A stretch of DNA of 43,993 nucleotides from Paludibacteraceae bacterium (GTDB lineage: Bacteria; Bacteroidota; Bacteroidia; Bacteroidales; Paludibacteraceae), in NCBI GenBank assembly GCA_017546705.1, contig JAFYSB010000003.1, positions 1 to 43,993 of the forward strand, in the 5' to 3' direction. The position numbers and the translations under genes were made by a program. Numbering within the stretch: position 1 is the first letter of the stretch; every line of letters begins with the position of its first letter. The notes under the pieces are model-generated. The model did not search any database. It saw only the letters and a list, made by a program, of their open reading frames with translations, and was not told the origin of the DNA. Of the stretch, positions 28,447 through 37,729 are shown piece by piece.

Positions 28447-31400
28447 ATGGCAATTTATAAAACCGCGATTAAAAACCCCGTAACGACCATGCTGGTGTTC
28501 GTTGCGGTGATGATCATAGGTCTGTTCTGCTTTGTGCAACTGCCTGTGGATCAGTTTCCAGAGATGGATCCTCCATACGTGATGGTGATGACCACCTATC
28601 CTGGAGCATCTGCCTCGGAGATAGAAACGAACGTCTCCAAGATTATGGAGAACAGTTTGACTTCGGTGGACAACCTGAAGTATATCAACTCGACCAGCAA
28701 GGATAACGTATCACTCGTTGTATTGGAATTAGAGTGGGGATGTGATATCACGGAAGCCGTCAACGACGTGCGGTCGTTCTGTGATATGGCGAAGAACCAG
28801 TTGCCAGACGGTTGTTCGTCGCCAATGGTGTTTAAGTTCTCCTCAAGCACCATGCCTATCTGCCAATACTCTATTACGGCAGACGAGTCGTATGCTGCGC
28901 TCGACAAAATCCTCAATGATGAGGTGATTCCACAGCTGAATAAGATCAACGGTATCGGTAACCTGTCTGTATCCGGTGCGCCTGACCGCTATGTGTATGT
29001 GGATATCGACCAACAGAAGTTGGATGCATACGGTATCTCCTTGGAGCAAGTGGGTCAAGTGATCTCCGCCAACAACCTCAACCTATCTTCGGGTACTGTC
29101 AAGATGGAGAAGGAGCAATACCAAATGCAGGTGCGCTCGGAGTTTATCGAGAGTAGCGAGATCAACGATCTGATGGTGACTATCACCCCACAAGGACAAC
29201 AAGTGTTTGTGCGCGATATTGCTACAGTGCGCGATACTATTAAGGACCTCTCATTGGACGAAAAGACCAATGGTCGTGAGGCTGCACGTCTGATTGTAGC
29301 GAAGCAATCGGGTTCTAATACCGTACAAGTCTGCGAGGACGTGCAAGAGGAATTGGCAAAGATTCAAAAGCAATTGCCTACCGACGTAAAGATCCAAGAG
29401 ATCTACAACTCGGCTGACAATATCCGCAATAGTATCAACTCATTGGAAGAGTCTGTGTTGTACGCGCTCTTGTTTGTAGTGTTGGTGGTGTTGTTCTTCC
29501 TGGGTAAATGGCGTGCGACGATTATCATCTCGCTCACTATTCCAATCTCGTTGATTGTAGCGTTTATCTACCTAAAGATGGCTGACTCAAGTATCAACAT
29601 TATCTCGCTCTGTTCGCTGAGTATCGCGATTGGTATGGTGGTGGACGATGCGATTGTGGTGTTGGAGAATATCACCCGCCATATCGAGCGTGGTGAAGCC
29701 CCTCGTGAGGCAGCTATCTACGCCACTAACGAGGTGTGGGTCAGCGTTATTGCGACTACCCTTGTGCTCGTAGCTGTGTTCGTGCCACTGACCATGATGG
29801 ATGGTATGGCAGGTATTATGTTCGAGTCGTTGGGATGGATCGTGACGGTGGTTTGCTGTACATCAACCGTGATCGCTATCACCTTGACCCCTATGCTTTG
29901 CTCGAAGCTGCTCAAAGCTCGCAAAGTACGTATTGAGAATGGTAAACTGATTGACGAAGAGGCTACTACCAAGACATGGTATGACCGTACTGTGGTAGCG
30001 TTCTTGGATAAGGTGGATGCTGCTTACGCTAAATCTCTGGGCTGGTGCTTGCGCCATAAGGCATTAACAATCATTGCTTTGTTCGTGTTCTTTGCCGCTT
30101 CGCTCTTACCATTTATCATGGGCAAAGTGGGTACCGACTTTATGGCACAACAAGATAATGCCCGCCTGAGCGTGACGGTAGAATTGCAACGTGGTACACG
30201 TATCGAAGAGACCGTTAAGACGGCTCGCCAATTGGAGGAGCGTTTCATGCTGCTAGTGCCAGAGATTCAGATGATCTCTACATCTGCGGGTAGCAACGAC
30301 GACGATGGTACAGGTGCGATCTTCTCTAGTACGATGAATAACACGATCTCAATGACAATCCGTTTGAATAAGAAATGGGAGCGTGAGCGCACAATTTGGC
30401 AAATTGCCGAAGTATTGCGCAATGAGTTGGCTCAATATCCTGAAATCATCGAGTATCAAGCCGCATTGAGCAGCATGGGCCCAGGTGGTGGTAATACCGT
30501 GAATGTAGAAATCTATGGTTATGACTTTGATATCACCAACCAAATGGCGCAACAAATCATCGCCCTCACCAAAGAACTTCCTGGAGCACGCGACGTGTTC
30601 TCAGATCGTGATGACGACCGTCCTGAGATCAAGATCATCGTGGACAAAGAGAAAGCATCTCGCCACGGATTGACCTCTGCCACCATCTCTACTTATCTGC
30701 GCAACCGCGTCAATGGTATGGCTGTGGGCTTCCTGAAGGAGGACGGTGATGAGTACGATATTCTGGTGCGTCTCAAGGAGGAGAATCGCAATTCTATATC
30801 CGATGTGCTCGACTTCTCTATCCCAACACCAATGGGACAAACGATCAAACTCTCTGAGATTTGCTCGGTGGACGAGTACTGGGCACCACCAAAAATTGTG
30901 CGTAAGTCACGCCAACGTATTGTAACTGTGAAAGTTACTCCATACGAAACTTCACTTGGTGAGTTGGCAGAAGCTATCAACACGCAAGTGCTACCTCAGA
31001 TCGACAAACCTGCTGGTTACTCCATCCGTTTGGCCGGTTCGTACGAAGACCAACAAGAGTCTTTTGGCAAGTTAGGTATGTTAGGTGCATTGATTCTTAT
31101 CCTTGTTTACATCGTGATGGCTTCGCAGTTTGAGTCATTTAGTAACCCTGCTATCATCATGTTTACAGTGCCATTTGCGCTCTCGGGTGTGATTCTTGCG
31201 TTGTGGATAACAGGTGTATCATTGGATATGATTGGTGCATTAGGTATTGTCTTGTTAGTGGGTATCGTGGTGAAGAACGGTATTGTGCTTGTGGACTATA
31301 TCAACCTCATGCGCGAGCGTGGATATGAGTTGAATGAGGCTATCCAAATGTCTGGTCAAAGCCGTATGCGTCCTGTCTTGATGACTGCGTTTACAACTAT

Positions 31401-31635
31401 CCTCGGTATGGTGCCAATGGCTGTGAGCCAAGGTGAAGGTGCCGAGATGTGGCGTCCATTGGGTATTGTCGTAATCGGTGGTTTGACTGTGGCTACTTTC
31501 TTGACATTGTATATCGTCCCAGTTATCTATGGTGCCATGTCGAAGAAAGGTGAGCGCGACAAACTCAAGAAAGTGCGTGAGAACTTCATTTTCATGGACA
31601 TTGATGTGAAGGACTGCGAAGAGAACGAGAAATAA
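28447..31635 (+). CDS. RND family multidrug efflux transporter
   Basis: The product has 1062 residues, the full length of an inner-membrane RND pump. The first helix KNPVTTMLVFVAVMIIGLFCFVQLPVDQFPEMDPP is typical. The fourth helix contains SIAIGMVVDDAIVVLENITRHIERG with the paired Asp of the proton relay, which places it with the HAE-1 drug pumps rather than the metal pumps. Periplasmic porter and docking loops occupy about 40-330 and 560-860. The second membrane block has GIVVKNGIVLVDYINLMRERG and SRMRPVLMTAFTTILGMVPMA. The proton gradient drives export of toxic compounds or bile-like molecules; the substrate is unknown. Confidence 0.96.
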   Translation: MAIYKTAIKNPVTTMLVFVAVMIIGLFCFVQLPVDQFPEMDPPYVMVMTTYPGASASEIETNVSKIMENSLTSVDNLKYINSTSKDNVSLVVLELEWGCDITEAVNDVRSFCDMAKNQLPDGCSSPMVFKFSSSTMPICQYSITADESYAALDKILNDEVIPQLNKINGIGNLSVSGAPDRYVYVDIDQQKLDAYGISLEQVGQVISANNLNLSSGTVKMEKEQYQMQVRSEFIESSEINDLMVTITPQGQQVFVRDIATVRDTIKDLSLDEKTNGREAARLIVAKQSGSNTVQVCEDVQEELAKIQKQLPTDVKIQEIYNSADNIRNSINSLEESVLYALLFVVLVVLFFLGKWRATIIISLTIPISLIVAFIYLKMADSSINIISLCSLSIAIGMVVDDAIVVLENITRHIERGEAPREAAIYATNEVWVSVIATTLVLVAVFVPLTMMDGMAGIMFESLGWIVTVVCCTSTVIAITLTPMLCSKLLKARKVRIENGKLIDEEATTKTWYDRTVVAFLDKVDAAYAKSLGWCLRHKALTIIALFVFFAASLLPFIMGKVGTDFMAQQDNARLSVTVELQRGTRIEETVKTARQLEERFMLLVPEIQMISTSAGSNDDDGTGAIFSSTMNNTISMTIRLNKKWERERTIWQIAEVLRNELAQYPEIIEYQAALSSMGPGGGNTVNVEIYGYDFDITNQMAQQIIALTKELPGARDVFSDRDDDRPEIKIIVDKEKASRHGLTSATISTYLRNRVNGMAVGFLKEDGDEYDILVRLKEENRNSISDVLDFSIPTPMGQTIKLSEICSVDEYWAPPKIVRKSRQRIVTVKVTPYETSLGELAEAINTQVLPQIDKPAGYSIRLAGSYEDQQESFGKLGMLGALILILVYIVMASQFESFSNPAIIMFTVPFALSGVILALWITGVSLDMIGALGIVLLVGIVVKNGIVLVDYINLMRERGYELNEAIQMSGQSRMRPVLMTAFTTILGMVPMAVSQGEGAEMWRPLGIVVIGGLTVATFLTLYIVPVIYGAMSKKGERDKLKKVRENFIFMDIDVKDCEENEK

Positions 31636-31705
31636 GAATCAGGAATCAGGAGTCAATAGCCAAGACTAATTTGTCTTGATTCTGGTTCCTTGCTCCTTAA
31701 TCCAA
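31636..31705. repeat. CAGGAATC/TTGGTTCC inverted repeat after the RND gene
   Basis: GAATCAGGAATCAGGAGTC, AATAGCCAAGAC, TAATTT, GTCTTGATTCTGGTTCC, TTGCTCC: two halves pair in blocks around AAGAC/GTCTT. It begins one base group after the RND stop codon. Same family as 8958-9053. Confidence 0.75.
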
Positions 31706-31713
31706 ATGTAATT

Positions 31714-32007
31714 ATGAAAAGTATAATGATCATATTCAATCAAGCCAACACCGAGCGTGTGGAGTATATGCTTGATATGTTAGAGATACGAGGCTTCACC
31801 TTCTTTGAAGATGTGCAAGGCCGTGGAAGCAAGAATGGCGAACCACGCCGTGGTACCCACGCATGGCCAGAAATGAACTCATGTGTTATTACCATTGTAC
31901 CTGATGAGAAAGCTCCTATGCTACTCGAAGCCGTAAAGAAACTCGACAAACGAAACGAAGAAGTCGGTGTCCGTGCCTTTATGTGGAATGTTGAAGCGAC
32001 GGTGTAA
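31714..32007 (+). CDS. PII-like protein linked to the RND operon
   Basis: The product has 97 residues from MKSIMIIFNQANTERVEYMLDMLEIRGFTFFEDVQGRGSKNGEPRRGTHAWPEMNSCVITIVPDEKAPMLLEAVKKL. The beta-alpha-beta start, the QGRG...G..RRGTH loop in the place of the T-loop, and the second beta-alpha-beta unit resemble the PII (GlnB-like) fold of small proteins encoded with RND pumps. The upstream in-frame ATG at 31690 lies in the repeat and is rejected. It is the last gene of the operon and is followed by a strong terminator. I infer a trimeric cytoplasmic sensor that modulates the pump; the ligand is unknown. Confidence 0.7.
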   Translation: MKSIMIIFNQANTERVEYMLDMLEIRGFTFFEDVQGRGSKNGEPRRGTHAWPEMNSCVITIVPDEKAPMLLEAVKKLDKRNEEVGVRAFMWNVEATV

Positions 32008-32035
32008 ATAAGTATTTCTTGATATAACAATAAGG

Positions 32036-32073
32036 AAAGAGGGTGGGTTAGGCTCTAACACACCCTCTTTTAT
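32036..32073 (+). terminator. Terminator of the efflux operon
   Basis: AAAGAGGGTG and CACCCTCTTT form the outer stem; GTTAG/CTAAC with loop GCT forms the inner stem; T follows. Confidence 0.85.
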
Positions 32074-32139
32074 ATATACAACGATAGTTATCTTTTTTCA
32101 AAAAGTGTTCGTTTTCTTGCGTATGTGCGTATTTTTCTG

Positions 32140-32147
32140 TACCTTTG
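32140..32147 (+). promoter_or_regulatory. Promoter of priA
   Basis: TACCTTTG ends 8 bp before the ATG at 32156, so the message is nearly leaderless. Confidence 0.75.
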
Positions 32148-32155
32148 CGCCATAA

Positions 32156-34417
32156 ATGGGCAACGAATCTTTATATGATATTATTCTTCCTCTAGCTATT
32201 GCGGATGTGTATACCTATAGGACCCCCTCAATCCCCCTTCAAGGGGGAAGAGATGTGATTGGTTGTAGGGTATTGGTACCTCTGGGGAAGAAGAGTATCA
32301 TTGGTATCATCTATCGCAAGCACGAAGGGGAGTTGCCTGCAAGCGTGAAAGTGAGGGACGTGTTGCAAATAGTGGACGAATCACCTATCATCACGGCAGA
32401 GCAACTGAAGTTATGGGAGTGGTTATCTAGTTATTACATGTGTACCTTGGGCGAGGTCATGGCGGCTGCCCTACCCTCAGAAATCATTGACGACAATTAC
32501 TCCGCAGCCACTACCCAATACATACAACTATCTCCTGCTTACCTAGCCAAAGAAGCACAAGAGCAGTTGCTCGGGGAACTGAAGCGCGCCAAAAAACAAG
32601 AACAATTGGTTCGCGATTTCCTTCGATTGGCGCAGAATTATCAGGTGGAGAGGCGTATACTCTTAGAGCAAAGTGGCGTGAGCGGCGCTATTCTGCGGAC
32701 ATTGATTGACAAAGGAATTTTCATTGAAGAGGAGCGCTCTATCTCGCGCTTGCGACAATACATAGGCGAAATACAAATGCCACATGCGCTTGACAATCAG
32801 CAGAGTAGAGCAATTGCGGAGATTCGAGAGAGTTGGCAAGAAAAGAATGTCTCCCTGCTACACGGCGTGACCTCTAGCGGAAAAACAGAGGTATATATTC
32901 ACCTCATAGAAGAAGTACTGCAACAAGGCAAACAGGTATTGTATCTAGTACCAGAGATTGCTTTGACTACCCAATTGACTGACCGACTACAGGCGGTATT
33001 TGGGGATAGATTGGTAGTGTATCATTCGAAGTTTAGCAACGCGGAGCGGGTGGAGATTTATAACAATATTCGAGCCAAGAACCAGGAACCAAGAACCAAG
33101 ACAGGCAAAGTGATATTGGGTGCACGGTCAGCGATCTTCTTGCCATTCAGCGATTTGGGATTGATTATTGTGGACGAAGAGCACGAGCCAAGTTACAAGC
33201 AGCAAGACCCTGCACCACGTTATCATGCCCGAAGCGCAGCCATCATGATGGCACAGTGGTATGGTGCGAAAGTGCTGCTGGGTACGGCTACTCCATCCAT
33301 TGAGAGTTATCACAACGCCTTGAACGGGAAATATGGTTTGGTGGAGATGACGGAACGTTTTCAGGGTTTGCAACTGCCACACATCACACTCATCGACCTG
33401 CAACGCCAATACCACCGCAAAGAAATGTACGGGCATTTTGCAGACCCATTGGTAGATAGAATACGCGAGGAACTCGCTAAGGGGAAGCAAGTGATATTAT
33501 TCCAAAATCGCCGTGGCTATGCACCCTTCTTACAATGTCCAAGTTGCGGTGAAGTGCCCAAATGTCCGAACTGCGATGTGAGTATGACCTACCACAAAGC
33601 CAATCGCACATTGGTGTGCCACTGCTGTGGACATAGCACCAGCGCCCCTAAGCATTGCCCAAAATGCAAAACGGAATACCGCACGCAGGGATTTGGTACG
33701 GAGCGATTGGAGGAGGAGATACAAGGATTATTCCCCGAGGCACGCGTGCTGCGCATGGACTTGGATTCTACACGGAAGAAAGATGCCTATCAAACCATCA
33801 TTGACCGTTTTGCCAAGCATGAAGTCGATATACTAATTGGTACTCAGATGGTTACTAAAGGATTGCATTTCAACGATGTGAGTTTGGTAGCGGTATTACA
33901 AGCAGACTCGCTATTGAATCAACCAGATTTTCGCAGCTATGAGCACGCTTTCCAGATGTTGGAGCAAGTGAGTGGCCGTGCCGGTAGAACGGGTAGTCAG
34001 GGCGAAGTGATGATTCAGACGTTTGACCCAAAGAATAGTTTGTATCAACACTTGATAGAGCACGATTATCAGGGACTTTACGCAGAGCAGATAGCAGAAC
34101 GCAAGGCATTTGGTTTTCCGCCTTTCCATAGGATGATTATGTTGACACTGAAGCATCGCGACATAGGTCGCTTAGACATAGCAAGCAGTTTGTTGCAACA
34201 GCGATTGCAGCAGGCGTTCGGTAGCCGCGTATCAGGAGTCTTAGTGCCAAGTGTGGCTCGCACCCAGAATATGTATGTGCGTCAGATTCGTTTGACGATT
34301 GAGGTAACAGCTAACATCGCCCGTGCCAAAGAGGTGGTGCGTGAGCAGAGTAGGTGGGTGCAACAACAAACTCAATGCAAGGGAGTTGTCATTCTACCTG
34401 ATGTGGATCCGATGTAG
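32156..34417 (+). CDS. priA: Primosomal helicase PriA with two repeat-derived insertions
   Basis: PriA restarts collapsed replication forks and loads DnaB. The 753 residues include the N-terminal DNA-binding domain (YDIILPLAIADVYTY...IGCRVLVPLGKKSIIGII), helicase motif I GVTSSGKTEVYIHL near 240, motif II IVDEEHEPSYKQQDPAPRYHAR near 338, motif III LGTATPSIES, the zinc-binding block CPSCGEVPKCPNCDVSMTYHK...LVCHCCGHS...CPKCKTEY near 460-505, and GTQMVTKGLHFNDVSLVAVLQAD with QVSGRAGR. Two stretches look foreign: RTPSIPLQGGRDV near 22-34 and NQEPRTKT near 306-313. Both are encoded by intergenic repeat sequence and lie in loops, so function may be kept. Confidence 0.95.
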   Translation: MGNESLYDIILPLAIADVYTYRTPSIPLQGGRDVIGCRVLVPLGKKSIIGIIYRKHEGELPASVKVRDVLQIVDESPIITAEQLKLWEWLSSYYMCTLGEVMAAALPSEIIDDNYSAATTQYIQLSPAYLAKEAQEQLLGELKRAKKQEQLVRDFLRLAQNYQVERRILLEQSGVSGAILRTLIDKGIFIEEERSISRLRQYIGEIQMPHALDNQQSRAIAEIRESWQEKNVSLLHGVTSSGKTEVYIHLIEEVLQQGKQVLYLVPEIALTTQLTDRLQAVFGDRLVVYHSKFSNAERVEIYNNIRAKNQEPRTKTGKVILGARSAIFLPFSDLGLIIVDEEHEPSYKQQDPAPRYHARSAAIMMAQWYGAKVLLGTATPSIESYHNALNGKYGLVEMTERFQGLQLPHITLIDLQRQYHRKEMYGHFADPLVDRIREELAKGKQVILFQNRRGYAPFLQCPSCGEVPKCPNCDVSMTYHKANRTLVCHCCGHSTSAPKHCPKCKTEYRTQGFGTERLEEEIQGLFPEARVLRMDLDSTRKKDAYQTIIDRFAKHEVDILIGTQMVTKGLHFNDVSLVAVLQADSLLNQPDFRSYEHAFQMLEQVSGRAGRTGSQGEVMIQTFDPKNSLYQHLIEHDYQGLYAEQIAERKAFGFPPFHRMIMLTLKHRDIGRLDIASSLLQQRLQQAFGSRVSGVLVPSVARTQNMYVRQIRLTIEVTANIARAKEVVREQSRWVQQQTQCKGVVILPDVDPM
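32221..32251. repeat. GACCCC / GGGGG inverted repeat within priA codons
   Basis: GACCCCCTCAATCCCCC, TTCAA, GGGGGAAG: the CCCCC/GGGGG arms pair. It aligns with 27221-27253, which is intergenic. It encodes the loop PSIPLQGGR of PriA in frame. Confidence 0.75.
33072..33102. repeat. TTGGTTCC-family words within priA codons
   Basis: GAGCCAAGAACCAGGAACC and AAGAACCAAGAC are the complement of the TTGGTTCC words in the intergenic elements at 8958-9053 and 31636-31705. They encode AKNQEPRTKT in frame. Confidence 0.7.
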
Positions 34418-34420
34418 GGA

Positions 34421-35347
34421 TTACCAAGAGCCATCTAGGCTTTGAGCAGGAGTTAGATAAAGATTGGTGCTATCACCATGCCAGGTAAAGCGATAGATAT
34501 TGTAGATATGCCTTGGCAATGGGAATACTAGTGGAGCATCCAAAGCTGCCATACCCGTGTAATAAGTCACACCTTCTTGGAAATAAGTAGAAGAAGTTCC
34601 ATCACCTACACCATCGTTATTGTGTGCATAGATACCATATAAAATACGCTCATAATCTTCGTAATACACATCCTTAAAGCGGCTAAAGAAATATTCTCCT
34701 GGTACGCGCCAACCACCTTCACGAATAGTAATGCTATCAATCGTCTCGCAAACCCAAGGAATCGTAGAGACGACTTCTCCAGTCGAATCAACGGGATAAA
34801 TATAATCCCAATAGCCATCTACTCGATATTCAAATTGCAAAGGGATGGTACTTGTGCTATCGGTGGTAATTGTTTCTAAGAATAGTTTTCCTGCGGGTTT
34901 ATTGGTGTTAGGGTCCACCACAAAGGCATAAATCCAATACTCGGTGCCAGGTTGTAGCAAGGTGAAGAAATGTTTAATATCACCATACTGCAACGAATGT
35001 GAAGAAAAGTCTGCCACGAAAGGAATATGCTGCTGCAACTGTTTGTTGCGCCAATACAGATAATCTGCATATGCGCTATCTAGCGACAATAGCATAAATG
35101 TTTTGGCTATTTTTTGTGGATCTACACCTTCTTGTGTGGGTTGGATGCTTATTAGATAAAACGCTTCCTTATTGGTAGAGAAACGTACCTGCGCAAAACC
35201 AGCCGATACTTGTTCCACATCAATTGTAATTTCTACGTCTTTGGTATGCGCTACTACTTCGGGATTACATGCGGAAAAACTAATAATCCACACACCCATA
35301 ACTAATGCTAAGACACCAAGATTACCGCGATTGCGTAACCATGTCAT
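34421..35347 (-). CDS. Bacteroidales lipoprotein of unknown function
   Basis: The product has 308 residues from MTWLRNRGNLGVLALVMGVWIISFSAC, a lipoprotein signal. The ATG at 35347 is preferred because the longer frame from 35383 overlaps the preceding gene. Residues 47-150 (VEITIDVEQVSAGFAQVRFSTNKEAFYLISI...LLQPGTEYWIYAFVVDPNTNKPAGKLFLETITT) resemble fibronectin-type III-like modules of cell-surface lipoproteins. The C-terminal half (DGYWDYIYPVDSTGEV...YFQEGVTYYTGMAALDAP) is strand-rich and aromatic. It is probably exposed on the envelope. It is the last of three minus-strand envelope genes that share one promoter. Confidence 0.65.
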   Translation of the reverse strand: MTWLRNRGNLGVLALVMGVWIISFSACNPEVVAHTKDVEITIDVEQVSAGFAQVRFSTNKEAFYLISIQPTQEGVDPQKIAKTFMLLSLDSAYADYLYWRNKQLQQHIPFVADFSSHSLQYGDIKHFFTLLQPGTEYWIYAFVVDPNTNKPAGKLFLETITTDSTSTIPLQFEYRVDGYWDYIYPVDSTGEVVSTIPWVCETIDSITIREGGWRVPGEYFFSRFKDVYYEDYERILYGIYAHNNDGVGDGTSSTYFQEGVTYYTGMAALDAPLVFPLPRHIYNIYRFTWHGDSTNLYLTPAQSLDGSW

Positions 35348-35363
35348 GAAGCAAGACTTTATA

Positions 35364-36680
35364 TTAGAAACTGAAATTGCCATTTTCTTCTTTTTCGTCG
35401 TTCTTTAATAGTGTTTGTACCGTATAAATAAATCGAACACATCCAAGCTGATGGTTGCCATAGTGACCAAAACTATATTGGATATTCGCATTTTTCCATT
35501 TACTTTTAGCACGCATTGCATTCTCAAATGGTACCACATCATCATCCATGGAGTGGAACATGAATACAGGAGCTTTTGGAGACCATGAATAAGTGAGAAT
35601 AGAATTCTCGGTCATGGCTTTATAGAGTTCCGATACCTCTTTGCTTTGGCGATTCATACCTATAGGAGTTAGCAAGTCGCTTGTCACTTTTGTGCCAATC
35701 AATGCGTTAATTTGATTGGTAGTATAGAGTTTGCCATTTACCCAATGATCTAAGTTTTCGTAGATATTGCTTGCCATCATTTTGCTCATGTCCAAGTTGA
35801 GTTTGTTGCCCACCACCATACCTTGCATCATGATAGGCACTGCACAAGGGTAAGAAGCAAAATTGGTTTCTACGAACTGGTCATAGGTATATTTGATATC
35901 ATATGGTCCTCCACCTGCGAATACGCGACGAATCTTGATGGGTTCATCATGATGCTCAATCATATGCTGTATAGCCATGGTGGTAGCACCTCCTTGCGAA
36001 TAGCCCATTAGGTAAATATCTTCGTGCTCGGGTGCGCAACCTGCTTTTTCCATGAATGGCACCACCGCGTAGTACATATCTAATACATTGCGTGCTGTGA
36101 GTTCCATGACCAAATAGGGGTGCACTTTATCAGCGGTGACACCATATCCTATGTAATCAGGAATAATCAACGCATAACCCAATTTCACCAGTAGTCCTTC
36201 TAATGAAAATATATTACTTGGAGCTTCTCTGTTGCTAGCAATGGTATAGTGTGATACCAATATGTATCGCTTGATTGGTCCCTTGGCAGGCAGGATGACT
36301 TTTCCTGATAATAGAATAGGTTGGTCATTGATGTCCACCGATTTATACAAGCCACTCACCTCTACGGCGACAGCTGATTTGCTAAAATCCAACAACTCTT
36401 GCATGATGCCCGCTACGGATGTGGAAGTTGCTCGTTGCGGAGATGTTATCCCTGCCACATTCGCTTGAGGTGTGGTGGTAGTATCTATGATACCGACTAA
36501 TTCCAACCATTCTGGATTGTTGCTCAAATCTTGCAGGTTGGTGGTCTTTTGCGCTGTTACACGGAAGGTAGTATTCTCCGCCATATTTAAATCGGAGAAA
36601 TCTACATATCTCACTTCGCCTTTATAGCATCCTGTCAGCAAAAGAAGAGACAATTGTACAATAATAATATTACGCTTCAT
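35364..36680 (-). CDS. Alpha/beta-hydrolase lipoprotein, secretory-lipase type
   Basis: The product has 438 residues with a lipobox (LSLLLLTGC). After a 110-residue N-terminal region comes SGKVILPAKGPIKRYILVSHYTIASN, then ALIIPDYIGYGVT, the nucleophile elbow LMGYSQGGATTMA (Ser near 229), VFMFHSMDDDVVPFENA near 390 (acid), and SFGHYGNHQLG (His near 417). The arrangement fits the LIP secretory lipase or peptidase-like hydrolases of the Bacteroidota envelope. The substrate is likely an ester or acylated glycan, which is inference. It lies 14 bp after the barrel gene and 16 bp before the next lipoprotein gene. Confidence 0.82.
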   Translation of the reverse strand: MKRNIIIVQLSLLLLTGCYKGEVRYVDFSDLNMAENTTFRVTAQKTTNLQDLSNNPEWLELVGIIDTTTTPQANVAGITSPQRATSTSVAGIMQELLDFSKSAVAVEVSGLYKSVDINDQPILLSGKVILPAKGPIKRYILVSHYTIASNREAPSNIFSLEGLLVKLGYALIIPDYIGYGVTADKVHPYLVMELTARNVLDMYYAVVPFMEKAGCAPEHEDIYLMGYSQGGATTMAIQHMIEHHDEPIKIRRVFAGGGPYDIKYTYDQFVETNFASYPCAVPIMMQGMVVGNKLNLDMSKMMASNIYENLDHWVNGKLYTTNQINALIGTKVTSDLLTPIGMNRQSKEVSELYKAMTENSILTYSWSPKAPVFMFHSMDDDVVPFENAMRAKSKWKNANIQYSFGHYGNHQLGCVRFIYTVQTLLKNDEKEENGNFSF

Positions 36681-36694
36681 ATTCTCTCTATTAT

Positions 36695-37453
36695 CTAAAA
36701 TCTACAACCTACCGATAGGGTAAACATCCGTGAGCCCGCCAAATAGACTTCGTGGATATTCATTAGCGAATATAATCCACCAAACTCAACTGCGCCGAAC
36801 CACTTTTCGTTGCCTACACTCATTCCGAGAACAGTAAGATTCAATGCAGGAGCCAATGCTGTCTTGCGACCGCGGTAATCTATTTCAGACCCCGTATTGA
36901 TATTCAATCCCACTCCTAATCCAGAATGCAGTGACACATATTTGGTGTGCATGTATGTGAACCGCGCAGTGGCCATGATGGCTATGTTGTGGAAATTGCA
37001 ATTCTTATCGCGACTCACTTCTTTGCCTAATCCATTGCGGTTCACCTTATCCCATACTACGCCACTATAATCAATCATTCCGCCGACATTAAACCAATAG
37101 CGAACACGATATTGATATTCTGCGAACCAATGTTGCGCATAACGATATCGTTCTTCGTATTGTCCGATATAGGATTCAGGATAAAGTGTGGAGTGGGGTT
37201 GGTCATACCACGCCAATGTTTCAAATAATTGATCTCCCCAACCTATTCGAATCTCATGTGGGTTCTCTCTGCATTTTTGACCACGCACTACTCGTATCGA
37301 ATCGCGATAATCACGTATCTCTTGTCGCACCGATTGGCGATACTCGCGCACTGCATAATGCATCGAATCAATGGCTGCACGTGACTGCTGAGCCTTTGCG
37401 AGCAAGGGCACTAAGACAAGAAAAGATACTATTAGATATTTTTTGATGGACAT
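36695..37453 (-). CDS. Outer-membrane beta-barrel protein
   Basis: The product has 252 residues. A signal peptide (MSIKKYLIVSFLVLVPLLAKA) is followed by a charged helical segment with repeated arginines (VREYRQSVRQEIRDYRDSIRVVRGQK) and then alternating strands: EIRIGWGDQLFETLAWYD, YRVRYWFNVGGMIDYSGVVWDK, IAIMATARFTYMHTKYVSLHSGLGVGLNINTG, ALNLTVLGMSVGNEKWFGAVEFGGL, RMFTLSVGCRF. The final Phe and the strand pattern mark an eight-stranded OmpX/OmpA-like barrel. It is the first gene of the three-gene minus-strand operon. Confidence 0.78.
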   Translation of the reverse strand: MSIKKYLIVSFLVLVPLLAKAQQSRAAIDSMHYAVREYRQSVRQEIRDYRDSIRVVRGQKCRENPHEIRIGWGDQLFETLAWYDQPHSTLYPESYIGQYEERYRYAQHWFAEYQYRVRYWFNVGGMIDYSGVVWDKVNRNGLGKEVSRDKNCNFHNIAIMATARFTYMHTKYVSLHSGLGVGLNINTGSEIDYRGRKTALAPALNLTVLGMSVGNEKWFGAVEFGGLYSLMNIHEVYLAGSRMFTLSVGCRF

Positions 37454-37477
37454 AAGGTAATGAAATATAATTTAGTG

Positions 37478-37485
37478 CAAAGGTA
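37478..37485 (-). promoter_or_regulatory. Promoter of the envelope operon 37453-34421
   Basis: TACCTTTG on the minus strand, about 25 bp before the barrel ATG. Confidence 0.75.
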
Positions 37486-37710
37486 CGATATTTTTTTAAA
37501 TTCTGCAAGAAAAGCAATAAAAAATCACTTAAAAGACTTTAGAAGCAACAAGGAAGTGCCTATAAACACACAAAAAGTTGCAAATACATAGAAATAGCTT
37601 TTTATAAAGATTGCCTAACATCTCTACATTCTAAACCGTAACACCAAAGGAGTGTCCACTAAACTGAAAATATCGAAAAAGTCGCGATTCTCTTGCTCAA
37701 TTCAAAAAAA
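37486..37710. other. Spacer without recognised features
   Basis: AT-rich sequence between divergent promoters. I see no gene, repeat or strong hairpin in it. Confidence 0.6.
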
Positions 37711-37715
37711 TGTTG

Positions 37716-37723
37716 TAACTTTG
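37716..37723 (+). promoter_or_regulatory. Promoter of structured RNA B
   Basis: TAACTTTG followed by GCAGTCG, as in RNA A (GCAGCCG). Confidence 0.75.
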
Positions 37724-37729
37724 CAGTCG

